From: Phragmites australis
Taxonomy: Eukaryota; Streptophyta; Magnoliopsida; Poales; Poaceae
Assembly: GCF_958298935.1 (NCBI RefSeq)
Contig: NC_084921.1
Location: 30,320,001-30,384,000, forward strand
Direction of reading: 5' to 3'
Length of the DNA: 64,000 nucleotides
Part shown: piece by piece, positions 34,829-46,895 of the stretch
Layout of the letters: each line of letters opens with the position of its first letter
How positions within the stretch are numbered: the first letter of the stretch is position 1
Program-made: the position numbers and the translations under genes
Notes under the pieces: model-generated
What the model was told of the DNA's origin: nothing
Databases searched by the model: none
What the model saw: the letters and a program-made list of their open reading frames with translations, nothing else

Positions 34829-35332
34829 ATGGTTGCGATCATGCACGTCGGCACCGTCTCACCGTCCGCCGTGCTCACCGTCGCGGCGTTCGCGCTGCTC
34901 ATGGTCAACTCGTGCGTGGCCACGCACCGCGCGCTCGGCCGCGGCGACGACTCGGCGGCTCTGTTCGTCGCGGCCGCTACCGTCCTCCTGGCCGCGCTCC
35001 TCGCCACGGTCCGGGCGCACGACGACGAGGCTGTCAGGCGCCGACGCGGGCCGCTGAAGGCCTTGGCGTGGGCGCTGTCCGCGGCGCTGACTGGCATGTT
35101 CGCGCACCGTGTCGGAGCGCTTGCGCCGGCCCCGCCCGTGGCCGCCCTGGTCTGGAGCATGGCCGCGGCCACGGTGGCCGGCGGGTTCTACTGCGTCTTC
35201 GTGCACGGCGAAGGATACGCCGTGTATCGTCGAGCTGATGCTGTCGGGGCCCTGGATGTCCGCCAAGAAGCGCAAGTCGGCGATATACGCCAAGAGCTGC
35301 ACGAAGGATTAAAAATAGTGAACGTCGATTGA
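34829..35332 (+). CDS. Small four-helix membrane protein, grass-type (possibly DUF6490)
   Basis: Single-exon ORF of 167 residues, very GC-rich, starting at ATG 34829. A TATA-like CTCTATAAAC lies at 34751-34760. Four hydrophobic stretches are visible: about residues 8-26 (SAVLTVAAFALLMV), 43-60 (ALFVAAATVLLAALLATV), 77-95 (AWALSAALTGMF) and 105-125 (VAALVWSMAAATVAGGFYCV). Arg-rich loops separate them (RRRRGPLK). This layout resembles the small plant membrane proteins grouped as DUF6490, whose function is unknown; that assignment is tentative. After the last helix about 40 hydrophilic residues follow, which looks long for such a protein and could reflect a shifted 3' end. No intron signals were needed. 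Confidence 0.65.
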   Translation: MVAIMHVGTVSPSAVLTVAAFALLMVNSCVATHRALGRGDDSAALFVAAATVLLAALLATVRAHDDEAVRRRRGPLKALAWALSAALTGMFAHRVGALAPAPPVAALVWSMAAATVAGGFYCVFVHGEGYAVYRRADAVGALDVRQEAQVGDIRQELHEGLKIVNVD

Positions 35333-35782
35333 TTCCGCAGATCAATATGCATATGAAAAAGTAATAGCACCAGTACTGTACTTCACGTCTCTATGTAATT
35401 TGAGCACTTATTTGCTTATTCGATCATACATCTGTCATACAACACAATTGTAATAACGAATCAGGTTATTACACGGTACAATGCAGTTCGGAATATGGTT
35501 TCTATTATTACAAAAACTGTATTTTAGTGTAAAATACCTTACATGGGTCGGTGCGATATACGATACGTATATACCATGTTGCGCGTGCAAATTCTTTTAC
35601 CCACTGTGAGTTGCTCTTGGTTGTTGTTATGTACTGATATGGATGCTTCATCCATCAATTATCCCGAGTGAATGTGCACTTAACCAAAGAAAAAAACACT
35701 TGCATGTGTATAGAGACTGGTCCACCACCTCCCCGAGATAGGGTTCCTCAAATTTGCTTCCTTAAATATATAAACATTGAAA
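35333..35782. other. Intergenic stretch with short hairpin
   Basis: No gene was seen. GTAATAAC (35450-35457) and GTTATTAC (35465-35472) form a perfect 8-bp inverted repeat with a 7-base loop. The right end (35765-35782) is one copy of an 18-bp direct repeat flanking the next insertion. Confidence 0.5.
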
Positions 35783-38766
35783 AAGAACCAGTAAACGTAG
35801 TCAGCTCCCCTGAAACGTTTCGCCCCTTCAAGTCTGACGTCGCTCTCACCGTCTTCCCTCCTCCAGCTACCTCTCCGACACCGAAGGAGGTGGAGAACAA
35901 GCGGATCGAAGTCAGGAGTACCGAAAGGATAATGATATTGTTTAGAGGGGTGAATAAGATGTTTTTATAAAAAATTATCCTCGGTATAAACTTACAGCAG
36001 AAAATAAACTAACGGATTTTTCACAAGTGAAATCATATATGTTAGGCTCAACTATTGCATAATCACTCAGTGCGGAGGTTACAATCCTGGGGTGGTAAAG
36101 ATTACTCAAATCTAACAAAAGATATTAAAAAATATATTAATTAAAAAATCCTAAAAATATTGTTCATCGAAGACTCTAGGTTCATAGCTGATTATACAGT
36201 ATCTAGAGTTTTCGGTTAAATCTGGAACCTCCGGGTTGAACAGAGAATGAACTCGAAATTTAAATTAAACAACACCTAAAAGGTTCTAACTCAAACCAAG
36301 TAAAGTCGTGTGTTCCAAATGATGATTCCAAGTAAATTCACAGAAACCTACAATCAAATACACACGAACAAGTAGATCGAGCAAAATACACAAATATTAA
36401 GCAAGAACACAAGAACATGAAAGCAAAAGAGGAGACACGTGATTCCCGAATTATGAGCACCTCCTCTAGAAGTTCTATGTCTCCGTTGAGGGGCTTGATA
36501 ACACTTGAGCTGAGTTTCTCTCAATTATTTTCCTCTCCAAGCTCAGCTTGGTTTCCACTCTGGATTTCTTCCCTTGCAGAAACAAAATCGAAACCTTCAC
36601 AAACTTTTCACGGCACATCACAACCTTGGTGCTCGTCTGCGATACTTAACCACCTAGGAGCTTCAAGCTCCAAGAGTAACAAACACTTGACAAACTTGCT
36701 AATGACTCGAGTGCTCAAGAATGGATTTTCGCTCACTTGTACTCAATCTTTCAATCTCTCAATCCAACTCACTTTTCTTCTCAAATCTCTCACTAAAATG
36801 GAGTGGAGAGGAGTTCTTTTGGCTCTAGAATGTTTTCCTTTCGTACCCAAGCAACAACAATAAAGAATGGAGGTGAGAGGGTATATATACCTAACCCCTA
36901 AAAACTAGCTGTTACACACCTTTTTGTACTGACCCGGAGTATCCGGGTCAACCTGGAGTCTTCGGGTTGGCACTAGAATGCGTAATCGAGAGCCCTGGCT
37001 AGAGCACAACTCAGAGGGTATGGGACCCGGAGTCTCCAGGTCAACCTGGAGTATCCGGGTGAAACACTTAGACCCTAATAGACCACTCGGTTCGGAACCT
37101 CACCTGGAGACTCTGGACAACTCGGAGTATCCGGGTTTAGCGCAGCTGGCCCTCTGAAAAAACAGCGATAACTTTTGATCTCGAAATCCGATTTCAATGA
37201 TTTTGGACTCTATATAAAGCTTATTTAGAGGGCTACACATCCCAACTGAATTCATAACCCAAAACATATTTGATCAAACTAGGAATACTCCAAAACTAAA
37301 TTCGAACACTTCCACACTTTCCGCACCGTGCTCCTTAAGCTAGCTCTCACTTTGGATTGGTTAGAAAACTCTTGAGCACTAAGATACGAAAAATAGCTCA
37401 TGTTGCATCACTCTTAATAGTGCGGTATACCTATACTCAATTTCAAAGATAAAACACTTTTGAATCACGTTGAGCTTTTGAATACCTTCAATTAAAGGGT
37501 TGCCAACTTTTATATCATCGTCACTCCATCTCTTCTTGATTTTTCATGTGATTGATGTGAATCACCGGTAGCTTCATATGACCTCACACGGTATAGGCGC
37601 AAAGCCTTCACTCGCTCTTTACCATCATCTTGGTCCTTCGGTGCCAGGCTATTTGCTTGTCATTCACCATCGGATAGTCCATCGCAGGCGAGTCTTACTT
37701 GCCCTTCACCGTCTTGCCATAGAAAATCACTTTGTATTTGACATCTTCAATAAATTCACTTTATCATATATGGATTCCAATCTTATTCTTCACTCTTGGC
37801 ATATAGAATATCTCAACTCAACGCATGTCTTTTTATGGATCCTAACTCCAACTCACTCTCAAGCACAAAGCACATGAGTTAGTCTATAAAACTTAATTAA
37901 TAACTTTTATACCTTAAGTTATTTAATATCCACAAGTAACTTATTAGCCTTCATATATATTGTCAATCTTATTGAGTTTCTCCTTCTCCTCATGAGCATC
38001 ACCTATCATCACTAAGAGCCCATTCATCTTGATGCACTTTCGATTTCTCCATTTACCTAGAGCTCATGCATATATCTCACATGCATCACCTATGAAACAA
38101 CCTACTTACTACCAATTCTTCATAACGTTGTTAGTTCATAGGTATTGTCATTAATTACCAAAACACACATAAGAGCTGGATGCACTTTCAAGCACATAGG
38201 TTATGTAGTAGTTTAGGTTTGTAATTTCGGTTTGGTATGTAGGTCTTTCCGGTGGAGTCATCGGTGACAACGCCATGCAGGCTTTTGCTCCTCCGTACTG
38301 GCCTCGATGAAGGCACCATCTGTGGATGATGTGTTATCAGGCGAGAAGGTTGGAGTGCTTGTGCCTCCCCCTTGCTCAGTTTTGGTTCTGGAAGATTTGC
38401 TGTGGTAAATCCACTAGAGATCTTGCCAGGCTTGGATTTCCTCTACCACCTTCGGTGTGGTGGCTGTTGATATCCTTTCAGCTTGTTTATGCGTCTTGGC
38501 GAGACCAGGGGTTGTTTGTTATGGCGATTCCAAAGCTTGGAGTCCCTCATCAGGGTTGGTAGGAGGAGGAGAAGAAGGTGTCGACGCTCAGCTTGCTCTT
38601 CCGCAGCGTGGCAAACACCTTCAAATATCAAAGTTGAGGAAGAACATAACAAGGAGGTCCTTCGTGTACCTTTTTGTTTTTTCTTTTCTTTCAGGGTTTC
38701 TGATGTAACAGGGGGGGTGTACTGTGTTCACTCTTTAATATAAATCCTCCTTTCTCGCAAAAAATG
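35783..38766 (+). mobile_element. LINE-type insertion with 18-bp TSD, itself carrying an LTR
   Basis: The interval is bounded by an 18-bp perfect direct repeat, AATATATAAACATTGAAA (35765-35782 and 38767-38784). That length suits target-primed LINE insertion. The right part (about 38196-38766) reads like a grass LINE 3' end: T-rich 3' sequence, TTTAATATAAATCCTCC, then a short A-rich tail. The left part (35783-35938) is a short leader-like piece. The middle is an LTR inserted later. No RT or endonuclease domain is present, so most of the LINE body is missing. Confidence 0.5.
35939..38190 (-). repeat. Copia-type LTR (about 2.2 kb), minus orientation
   Basis: On the minus strand it begins near 38190 with TGAAAGTGCATCCAGCTC and ends near 35939 with ...CACCCCTCTAAACA. 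A start of TGAAAGTGCATC with a nearby TTAATGACAATACC block is typical of Angela/Maximus-group LTRs. It contains several GGAGTATCCGGGT-type short motifs (36940-37140). Flanks GATAT and AGCAC do not match, so the insertion has no visible target duplication. Confidence 0.5.
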
Positions 38767-40017
38767 AATATATAAACATTGAAATTTCAAGCCAAGGGTA
38801 TATGGTTGATGCGTGTAAGCTTAACATTTTTTTTCAAGAACGTGCATGATAAGTTTTTCATTAAGAGAAAAGAGTTCGAGCCTTACGACCACTTTGTTTG
38901 GCTGGTTTCAGATTCTCCTAAAATGAAAAGCCAAATTCCAAATAAACAAGTTTCTTTTCCAATGTGATTTTTCAAAAATAAAATGCCAAGATAACTTCAA
39001 AACAAAAAGGTAGTTGGGAAATACTTTTGTTAGCTTTTACATGTTAGGTTTTGACCAGTGTTTTAGTTGAGGTAAATTTTGTAGTTTCAATGTCCAGAAT
39101 ACAAAGTCTGGATTTAAAGTTCTAAATATTTTTAATTTGAAAGCCAAATTAATTTCTTCTGAAGAGTATTTGAAACCTAGGATTCATAGTTTGAATTTTT
39201 AATTTTCAAGTATCAAAGTTTTGAATATTTGAAATCCACATCCAAACTATTAGATTTCAAATTGAACTCTATACTTCATTTTTATTTAAAATTTGGATTG
39301 AAAATATTTTATCTAAAATTTAGAAGTTGAAAATTCAAATACTCACATTTTAATCCTTGCAAATTTTACACAACAATCTTTAGAGAATATCTTTAGAGAA
39401 AAGGCTTCAACTAAAACTCAGCCAGGCTAAAGCCAATTGTTGTTTTCTTGTAGGAGCAATTTTTTAGATAAAGGGATATATGCTGGCGATATTTATTACA
39501 AAGCTTAATCCGCTATGCGGCCAAAGGAGGCCTAACAAATGACCAGACGTTGCCATCAAACATAGCAAGGAAAACATTAAACACAACATTTTGCAGATAG
39601 TGAGGGCAGAAAGTGCTCCGCATTTTGATATTGCAGAAAGACGAAATTGAAATTGTTGGTTTGGAAATTTCCCGAAGTCCATCTTGGTTGTTGATAGAAC
39701 TTCAGCGAACATGAACAAAATGGCTGATTAGTTCCAAGTTTCCGAGACTCCAACAAAACTTGTATGCTCCGTAATCTGGAGAGCCTTATCGTTGTTTGTC
39801 TCCGGAGACTACAGCGCGTACTAAACACGAAGATGCCCGACATACGTACGTGAAAGCGACTAGAATTTGCAGCTCATTTCCCCTTCACTTTAACATGTCC
39901 GTGGACCTGTCTCGGTCTCTCTTGTTAATTAATACTATATAATAGACATGTCTCCTGGTGTTTCAACGTGTAGAGTGCTGCACAAATTTGCGACACAATA
40001 GCATTGGATAAAAAAAG
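36455..40017. repeat. Tandem segmental duplication, copy 1
   Basis: About 3.56 kb repeated in the same order at 40021-43880. Shared landmarks are the LTR body, the LINE 3' end (38196-38766), an AT-rich block (38970-39420) and the block with TGCTGGCGATATTTATTACA (39480-39900). The copies differ by scattered substitutions and small indels. Copy 1 lacks about 70 bases present at 41862-41931 and also lacks the MITE. No host gene is contained; the minus frames at 39464-39843 are kept in both copies but have no recognisable domain. Confidence 0.8.
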
Positions 40018-40020
40018 TAC

Positions 40021-43000
40021 GGGCACCTCCTTAGAAGCTCGGTAACACTTGAGCTGAATTTCTCTTAATTATTTTTTTCTTCAAGCTCAGTCACACTTGA
40101 GTTTGGCTTCCACTCTTAATTTATTTTCTTGTAAAGGTAAAATCGAAATCTTTACAAACTTTTTACGGCACATCACAACTTTAGATACTCGTCCGCGATG
40201 CCTAACCGCCTAGGAGCTTCAAGCTCCAAAAGTAACAAACGCTTGACGAACTTGCTGATGACTCAAGTACTCAAGAATGAATTTTCGCTCACTTGTACTC
40301 AATCTTTCAATCTCTTAATCCAACTCACTTTTCTTCTCAAATCTCTCACTAAAATAGAGTGGAGAGGAGTTCTTTTAGCTCTAGAATGTTTTCCTTTCGT
40401 ACCCAAGCAGCAGCAACAAAGAATGGGGGTGAGAGTGTATATATACCTAACCCCCAAAAACTAGCTGTTACACACCTTTTTTACTGATCCGGAGTATTCG
40501 GGTCAACCCGGAGTCTTCGGGTTGGTACTAGAATGCGTAACCGAGAGCCCTGACTAAAGTACAACTCTGAGGGTATGGAACCTGGAGTCTCCGGATCAAC
40601 CTGAAGTATCTGGGTGAAACACTTAGGCTCTAATAGACCACTCAGTTCGGAACCTCACCCGGAGACTCTGGACAACTCGGAGTATCCGGGTTCAACGCAG
40701 ATGGCCATTTGAAAAAACAGCGATAACTTTTGATCTCAAAATCCGATTTTGGACTCTATAGAAAGCTTATTCAGAGGGCTACACATCCCAACTGAATTCA
40801 TGACCCTAAACTTATTGGATCAAATTAGGAATACTCCAAAACTAAATTCGGACACTTCCACACTTTCCACACCGGGCTCCTTAAGCTAACTCTCACTTTG
40901 GGTTGGTTAGAAAAATCTTGAGCACTGAGATATGAAAAATAGCTTACGTTGCATCACTCTTAATAGTGCGACATACCTATACTCAATTTTAAAGATAAAA
41001 CATGTTTGAATCACATTGAGCTTTTGAATACCTTCAAGTACCATTTCTTTTCTTCAAACTTAGAGGGTTACAAACTTTTATATCATCGTCACTCCATCTC
41101 TTCTTGACTCTTCATGTGATTGATGTGAATCACCAGTAGCTTCACATGACCTCGCACGGTATAGGCGCAACCTTGGTCCTTCGGTGCTAAGCCATTTGCT
41201 TGTCATTCACTACTGGATGATCCATCGCAGCTGAGTCTTACTTGCCCTTCACTGTCTTACCATACAAAACCACTTTTTATTCGACATCTTCAATAAATTC
41301 ACTTTATCATATATGGATTCCAATCTTGTTCTTCACTCTTGACATATAGAATATCTCAACTCAACGCATGTCTTTTTATAGATCATAACCCCAACTCACT
41401 CTCAAGCACAAAGCACATGGGTTAGTCTATAAAATTTAATTAACAACTTTTATACCTTAAGTTACTTGATATCCACAAGTAACTTATTAGCCTTCATACA
41501 TACTGTCAATCTTATTGAGTTTCTCCTTCTCCTCATGAGCATCACCTATCATCACTAAGAGCTCATTCATCTTGATGCACTTTCGATTTCTCCATTTACC
41601 TAGAGCTCATGCATATCTCTCACATGCATCACCTATGAAACAACCTACTTACTACCAATTCTTCATAACATTGTTAGTTCATAGGTATTATCATTAATTA
41701 CCAAAACACATATAAGAGCTAGATGCACTTTCAAGCACATAGGTTATGTAGTAGTTTAGGTTTGTAATTTCGGTTTGGTATGTAGGTCTTTCCGGTGGAG
41801 TCATCTGTGACAACGCCATGCAGGCTTTTGCTCCTCCGTACTGGCCTCGATGAAGGCACCATCTGTGGTGTTATCTCTGGTGAGAGTGGCGAGATGTATG
41901 TATATGTTTCAGAGATGTGTTTGGTTGGGATGATGTGTTATCAGGTAAGAAGGTTGGAGTGCTTGTGCCTCCCCCTTGTTCAGTTTTGGTTCTGGAAGAT
42001 TTGCTGTGGTAGATCCACTAGAGATCTTGCAGGGCTTGGATTTCCTATACCACCTCCGGTGTGGTGGCTGCTGATATCCTTTCAGCTTGTTTATGCGTCT
42101 TGGCGAGACCAGGGGTTGTCTGTTATGGCGATTCCAAAGCTTGGAGTCCCTCATCAGGGTTGGTAGGAGGAGGAGAAGAAGGTGTCGGCGCTCAGCTTGC
42201 TCTTCCGCAGCGTGGCAAACACCTTCAAAGATCAGAGTTGAGGAAGAACATAGCGAGGAGGTCCTTCGTGTACCTTTTTGTTTTTTCTTTTCTTTCAGGG
42301 TTTCTGACGTAACAGGGGGTGTACTGTGTTCACTCTTTAATATAAACCATCCTTCCTCACAAAAAAAGAATATATAAACATTGAAATTTCAAGCCAAGGG
42401 TATATGGTTGATGCGTGTAAGCTTAACATTTTTTTCAAGAACATGCATGATAAGTTTTTCATTAAGAGAAAAGAGTTCGAGCCTTACGACCACTTTGTTT
42501 GGCTGGTTTCAGATTCTCCTAAAATGAAAAGCCAAAGTCCAAATAAACAAGTTTCTTTTCCAATGTGATTTTTCAAAAATCAAAAGCCAAGATAACTTCA
42601 AAACAAAAAGGTAGTTGCGAAATACTTTTGTTAGCTTTTACATGTTAGGTTTTGACCAGTGTTTTAGTTGAGGTAAATTTTGTAGTTTCAATGTCCACAA
42701 TACAAAGTCTGAATTTAAAGTTCTAAATATTTTTAATTTGAAAGCCAAATTAATTTCTTCTGAAGAGTATTTGAATCCTAGGATTCATAGTTTGAATTTT
42801 TAATTTTCAAGTATCAAAGTTTTGAATATTTGAAATCCACATCCAAACTATTAGATTTCAAATTGAACTCTATACTTCATTTTTTATTTAAAATTTGGAT
42901 TGAAAATATTTTATCTAAAATTTAGAAATTGAAAATTCAAATACTCACATTTTGACCTTGCAAATTTTACACAACAATCTTTAGAGAATATCTTTAGAGA

Positions 43001-43880
43001 AAAGCCTTCAACTAAAACTCAGCCAGACTAAGGTCTTGTTTGTTTCAGCTTCGGATTGTGAGCTGAAACAAACAGACAGTTTTTGGTTATAGCTTTTTAA
43101 AATCTGCTGGTTGGATTGTGAGAATCTGTGAAGCTGATTTTTATCAGTTTTTGATAGATTATGAAAGTTCATTTTACTAAACTGTCCATCAAATTTTTTT
43201 AGAATCTACAACCTAAAAGTTTTTCACAATCCAGCTTTTTACAATCCAGCTTTTCATAATACAACTTCTATAAGCTGTTTTTCAGAATATCTAGCTGAAA
43301 CAAACAGGCCCTAAAGCCAATTGTTGTTTTCTTGTAGGAGCAATTTTTTAGGTAAAGGGATATATGCTGGCGATATTTATTACAAAGTTTAATCCGCTAT
43401 GCGGCCAAAGGAGGCCTAACAAATGACCAGACGTTGCCATCAAACATAGTAAGGAAAACATTAAAAACAACATTTTGCAGATAGTGAGGGCAGAAAGTGC
43501 TCCGCATTTTGATATTGCAGAAAGATGAAATTGAAATTGTTGGTTTGGAAATTTCCGGAAGCCCATCTTAGTTGTTGATGGAACTTCAGCGAACATGAAC
43601 AAAATGGCTGATTACTTCCAAGTTTCCGAGACTCCAACAAAACTTGTATGCTCAGTAATCTGGAGAGCCTTATCCTTGTTTGTCTCCGGAGACTACAGCG
43701 CGTACTAAACACGAAGATGCCCGACATACGTACGTGAAAGCGACTAGAATTTGCAGCTCATTTCCCCTTCACTTTAACATGTCCGTGGACCTGTCTCGGT
43801 CTCTCTTGTTAATTAATACTATATAATAGACATGTCTCAAAAAAAAGTGCTGCACAAATTTACGACACACTAGCATTGGA
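40021..43880. repeat. Tandem segmental duplication, copy 2
   Basis: It starts mid-LTR (GGGCACCTCCTTAGAAG) directly after copy 1, so the LTR is cut at the junction. It repeats copy 1 up to about 43880 and carries a private 280 bp MITE at 43032-43311. Its LINE 3' end (about 41740-42368) has fewer deletions than that in copy 1. Confidence 0.8.
43032..43311. mobile_element. Tourist-like MITE, private to duplication copy 2 (TSD TAA)
   Basis: A 280 bp insertion has inverted ends GGTCTTGTTTGTTTCAGCT and, on the opposite strand, GGGCCTGTTTGTTTCAGCT. TAA repeats flank it (43029-43031, 43312-43314). The same position in copy 1 (around 39430) has a single TAA and no insertion, giving a directly visible empty site. 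It is related to the MITE at 34336-34637. Confidence 0.85.
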
Positions 43881-44121
43881 TAAACAAAAGAACACCTTTT
43901 GATCATCTAATAACACAATGCAAGCACCCATGCATACAACCACAATTTCTTCAGCATTTCGGATTTGCATGGCATAATTTACCAAAATGCTATTGTAACA
44001 TACTCTTCGGCATTTCTAATGCTTGTACAGCGATCCTACTGCAAGGCGTGCTTGGATAGCTGGATGCAGTGGTGGTTCTTGCCTTCTTGGTCGAGTTCGT
44101 CCCCAGCTGCAGGAGCTGCTG
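43881..44121 (-). other. Downstream region / probable 3' UTR of the RIQ-type gene
   Basis: Moderately AT-rich sequence follows the stop at 44124-44122 on the minus strand. No other feature was seen. Confidence 0.4.
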
Positions 44122-45031
44122 CTAATCCGACTCCTGCAGCCCGGCGAGCACGACGGATCCCACGAACAGGCCGGCGGCTCCGGCAGCGAGCACCGCGGCG
44201 AGGACGGCCTGGAGAGCGACGAGCGCGGCGGAGTCGTCGGGCACGACGACGACGGCGGCGACGGCGGCCACGAGGAGGGGCAGCGAGATCGACGCGAGCA
44301 CGGATGGCGATGTCCCGGCGGCGGTCTCGACCAGGCTGAGCAGGCCGAGGTCCTCGGCCTTCGAGAGCAGGCCTAGCCGCTCCAGCGAGGAGAGCGTGAC
44401 GCCGAGCTCCTCCGCCTTGGACAGCAGCCCCGCCTTCTCGACGCCGCTCAGCACCTTGCGCCGCTCCAGCTTCTTGAACACGTCCACGGACACCTCCTCG
44501 CTGCCCTCCGCGAAGAGGCCCGCGCCGAACCACTGCTTCGACCAGTTCTCGTCGTAACGGTTCACCTGCGCGAAGATGCAGTCGACAAGGAGAAGATTGC
44601 AATGGATGGAATCAATTGTGACATCAAAGTTCTATCTTTAATTCTAGCTAATATAATACCAAAAGCAGAACAACTGAAGCCAAGATTAATCAGCACAGCG
44701 TAGCGCCAAGAACAGAGCAACTGAACTGAAGCAAGACGTGCAGCTTCAGGAGCTGGGCATGGTGAGCAAACTATAGCGATTCAGTGATGGATTTTGTTGG
44801 GGTTTGCGAGCGATGTGATGAACAGTGGCATGGAATCGAAGCTGGGCTCTTGGCAAAGAACAGAGTCGAGTAGCAGGAATCGGGAAGGTGAGTGACGGTG
44901 CGGTAGAGTACCTTCTTCTTTGGAGCCATGGCGGTGACCTTGAAGCGCCTCCTTGTGGAGTGCAGGAGGCCCGGCTGGGACAGGCGAGACGAAGAGCAGC
45001 AACCGGAGATTGCTGCTGGTATGGCAGCCAT
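44122..45031 (-). CDS. Chloroplast thylakoid protein of the DUF1118/RIQ family
   Basis: Two exons on the minus strand: 45031-44912 (40 codons, phase 0, donor AAG/GTACTC) and 44565-44122 (147 codons, acceptor TTCGCGCAG). The protein has 187 residues. Exon 1 encodes a Ser/Arg-rich N-terminus like a plastid transit peptide, ending MAPKKK. Exon 2 starts VNRYDENWSKQWFGAG, the strongly conserved opening of the family. Leu/Lys-rich repeats then follow (GLLSKAEELG, LGLLSKAEDLGLLS), and two hydrophobic helices near the C-terminus (SISLPLLVAAVAAVVVV and VALQAVLAAVLAAGAAGLFV). Arabidopsis RIQ1 and RIQ2 affect grana stacking, light-harvesting complex II organisation and non-photochemical quenching. Which paralogue this is cannot be told here. 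The GC-rich overlapping plus-strand and minus-strand frames are shadows. Confidence 0.85.
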
Positions 45032-45600
45032 TGCTTCCTCCTCCTCTGCTCTGTTTCTTCCTCTAGTGATTGTCTGAGGAGAACAACTAAATTGCTGACC
45101 TGCTATTGAACGCAATTCAGTGCTTACGTTGTTTCACGACTGTGTTTTTGGGTTTTTTTTTGTCCCCTCATGAAATAGAAGGAATCAAAATGTGGCCACT
45201 GGTTAGGGGCTTATCTTTGGGATGGACCCACGGGCTTGGAACGAAACCGAGCCACACAAATGTCGGTGATGTTAGCGCCACAGCCACAAAGGCAGTAGTG
45301 ACTTGCTCCGGTACTCAGCTGAAGCAAATCTTGTAGTTAAAAAGGGAAAAGAATTACTTAAAAGAATAGATTCTGAACGTACATATTTTCGTTGTGCGTG
45401 TATGCACGTTCGGATTTTCCGTTCATTCAATGTCGGATGTCATCAGCTATAAAATTATTGACATCATTCACATATAATTCTATTTCAAAACATTAAAAAA
45501 TTATAGTTTTCAAACCGAGCATCTAAATTAAAATCCGATTGCACCATTGTGTTTTGTGCCATAAAAGCATCAAAACTAGACCAAATTTGAGCTTATTTCG
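45032..45600 (-). promoter_or_regulatory. Upstream region of RIQ-type gene with GATAAG box
   Basis: GATAAG on the minus strand (45215-45210) lies about 180 bases before the start codon. It matches the I-box core found in many light-regulated photosynthesis promoters. A single 6-mer is weak evidence. The remainder to 45600 holds no gene. Confidence 0.3.
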
Positions 45601-45860
45601 ATGATATTTTTTTCAACATCAACTTCATATAAAAAAATACTTCTGAGTGTATTATAATTTGCTTAGGATTTTTAAAAACTTACTTACGACTTCAAAAAAC
45701 TTGTTTATGTGACTGATGGTTGATAAAGTGATTTTTTTCCAACATCAGCTTTATATAAAAAAGTGCTTTGAGTGTATTATAATTTGCTTACGATTTTTCA
45801 AAAACTTGCCCATTACTTTAAAAAACTTGCTTATCCAATTGATGGTTGATAAAGTGAAAA
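45601..45860. repeat. Two-copy tandem duplication of about 127 bp
   Basis: 45602 to about 45728 and 45729 to about 45857 repeat the same sequence with substitutions, sharing CAACATC, ATATAAAAAA, GAGTGTATTATAATTTGCTTA and TGATGGTTGATAAAGTGA. It is AT-rich and non-coding. Confidence 0.75.
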
Positions 45861-46895
45861 TACTGATATGGATGTTGTGAAAAGAGCATGAATGGACGGG
45901 TGAATAACTGAGTTGCATGAGTGAATGTTTTTTCAATGTTCTAATATAGATAATTTTAGAAAACCACTTAAGTATTTGTAATTAGATTAGTCTAGCAGTT
46001 TTTCAATTATGATATAGTCAATTTGTATCTGTCCAAAAAATTACATCAAAATATAACCAAGATAGTTCTCATTTTGTTGATAAAAATGTAAGGACTACAA
46101 CCATACAAACGGATCAGAGATTAGATACACGATTTAGAAAATATAAGTATTTTTATTTGGTGAAATTCTACTTTTCGTGTGTTCATATTTGTCCTCTTCT
46201 TTGTATAGAATATTGGTATGATTTAACTTCACATGGTTATATTTTTTATCATATGATTTTACTTATATATTTTGATAAATTTGTTTATATAGTAGAGGTG
46301 TAAAGGGAAAAATAGATAGATTTTTATCAAGATTGTGCTTGGTTCTTGTCACACAATAATTGTGAGATAAAAAAATTGAGCTCTAAACACTGGATGTTAA
46401 TTATCCAAAAATGAAAAATAGATATATGTGTTCAGACTAACTTCTGTTAAATACGGACGTGTATACTAAACTATTGTAGCATGCACACCGGAATTTAGCC
46501 ATGTCCAAAGAATTAAGCGGGCGTTTTTGGTAAGAAGGGAAAGAAACAGCTTGTCAGCACTCGACAGCATACTTGCTAAGAAAATTATTCACTAGCTTTT
46601 GCACATATAGGTGCTATCAAGATTATTCATTTGAGTTAAAATTTATATTAGAGAGGTAGGTGAAATAAATTATGAGATACACAATAGAATTAATGAATAG
46701 ATCTATATAAAGATAGACTAACGAGATTAGTCATACATGACAAATTATGAGATATAGAAGAGAGTCAACAATATATCTATCTAGAGATATATAAACGAGA
46801 TTAGTCGTACGTTCGTAAGATCACGCGGGATTAGATATACCCTGCAATGAGCATCGGCATTGAATTTATCATGCTTTTGATTCTAACCTTCAGGC
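45861..46895. other. AT-rich intergenic DNA
   Basis: No gene was found. A short repeated block (ACGAGATTAGTC at about 46717 and 46794, within a roughly 75-base period) suggests a small degenerate tandem duplication. Confidence 0.5.

Noticed and set aside
34833..35345. Several long frames on both strands over the small membrane-protein gene
   Set aside because: Arg/Ala/Pro-rich shadows of the GC-rich ORF at 34829-35332, which has a sensible start, TATA-like box and membrane helices.
44036..44602. 188-codon open frame overlapping the RIQ-type exon 2 on the same strand, plus long plus-strand frames at 43965-44376
   Set aside because: Very Arg/Gly-rich composition typical of off-frame reading through GC-rich DNA; the 44122-44565 frame carries the conserved family motif and fits the splice site.
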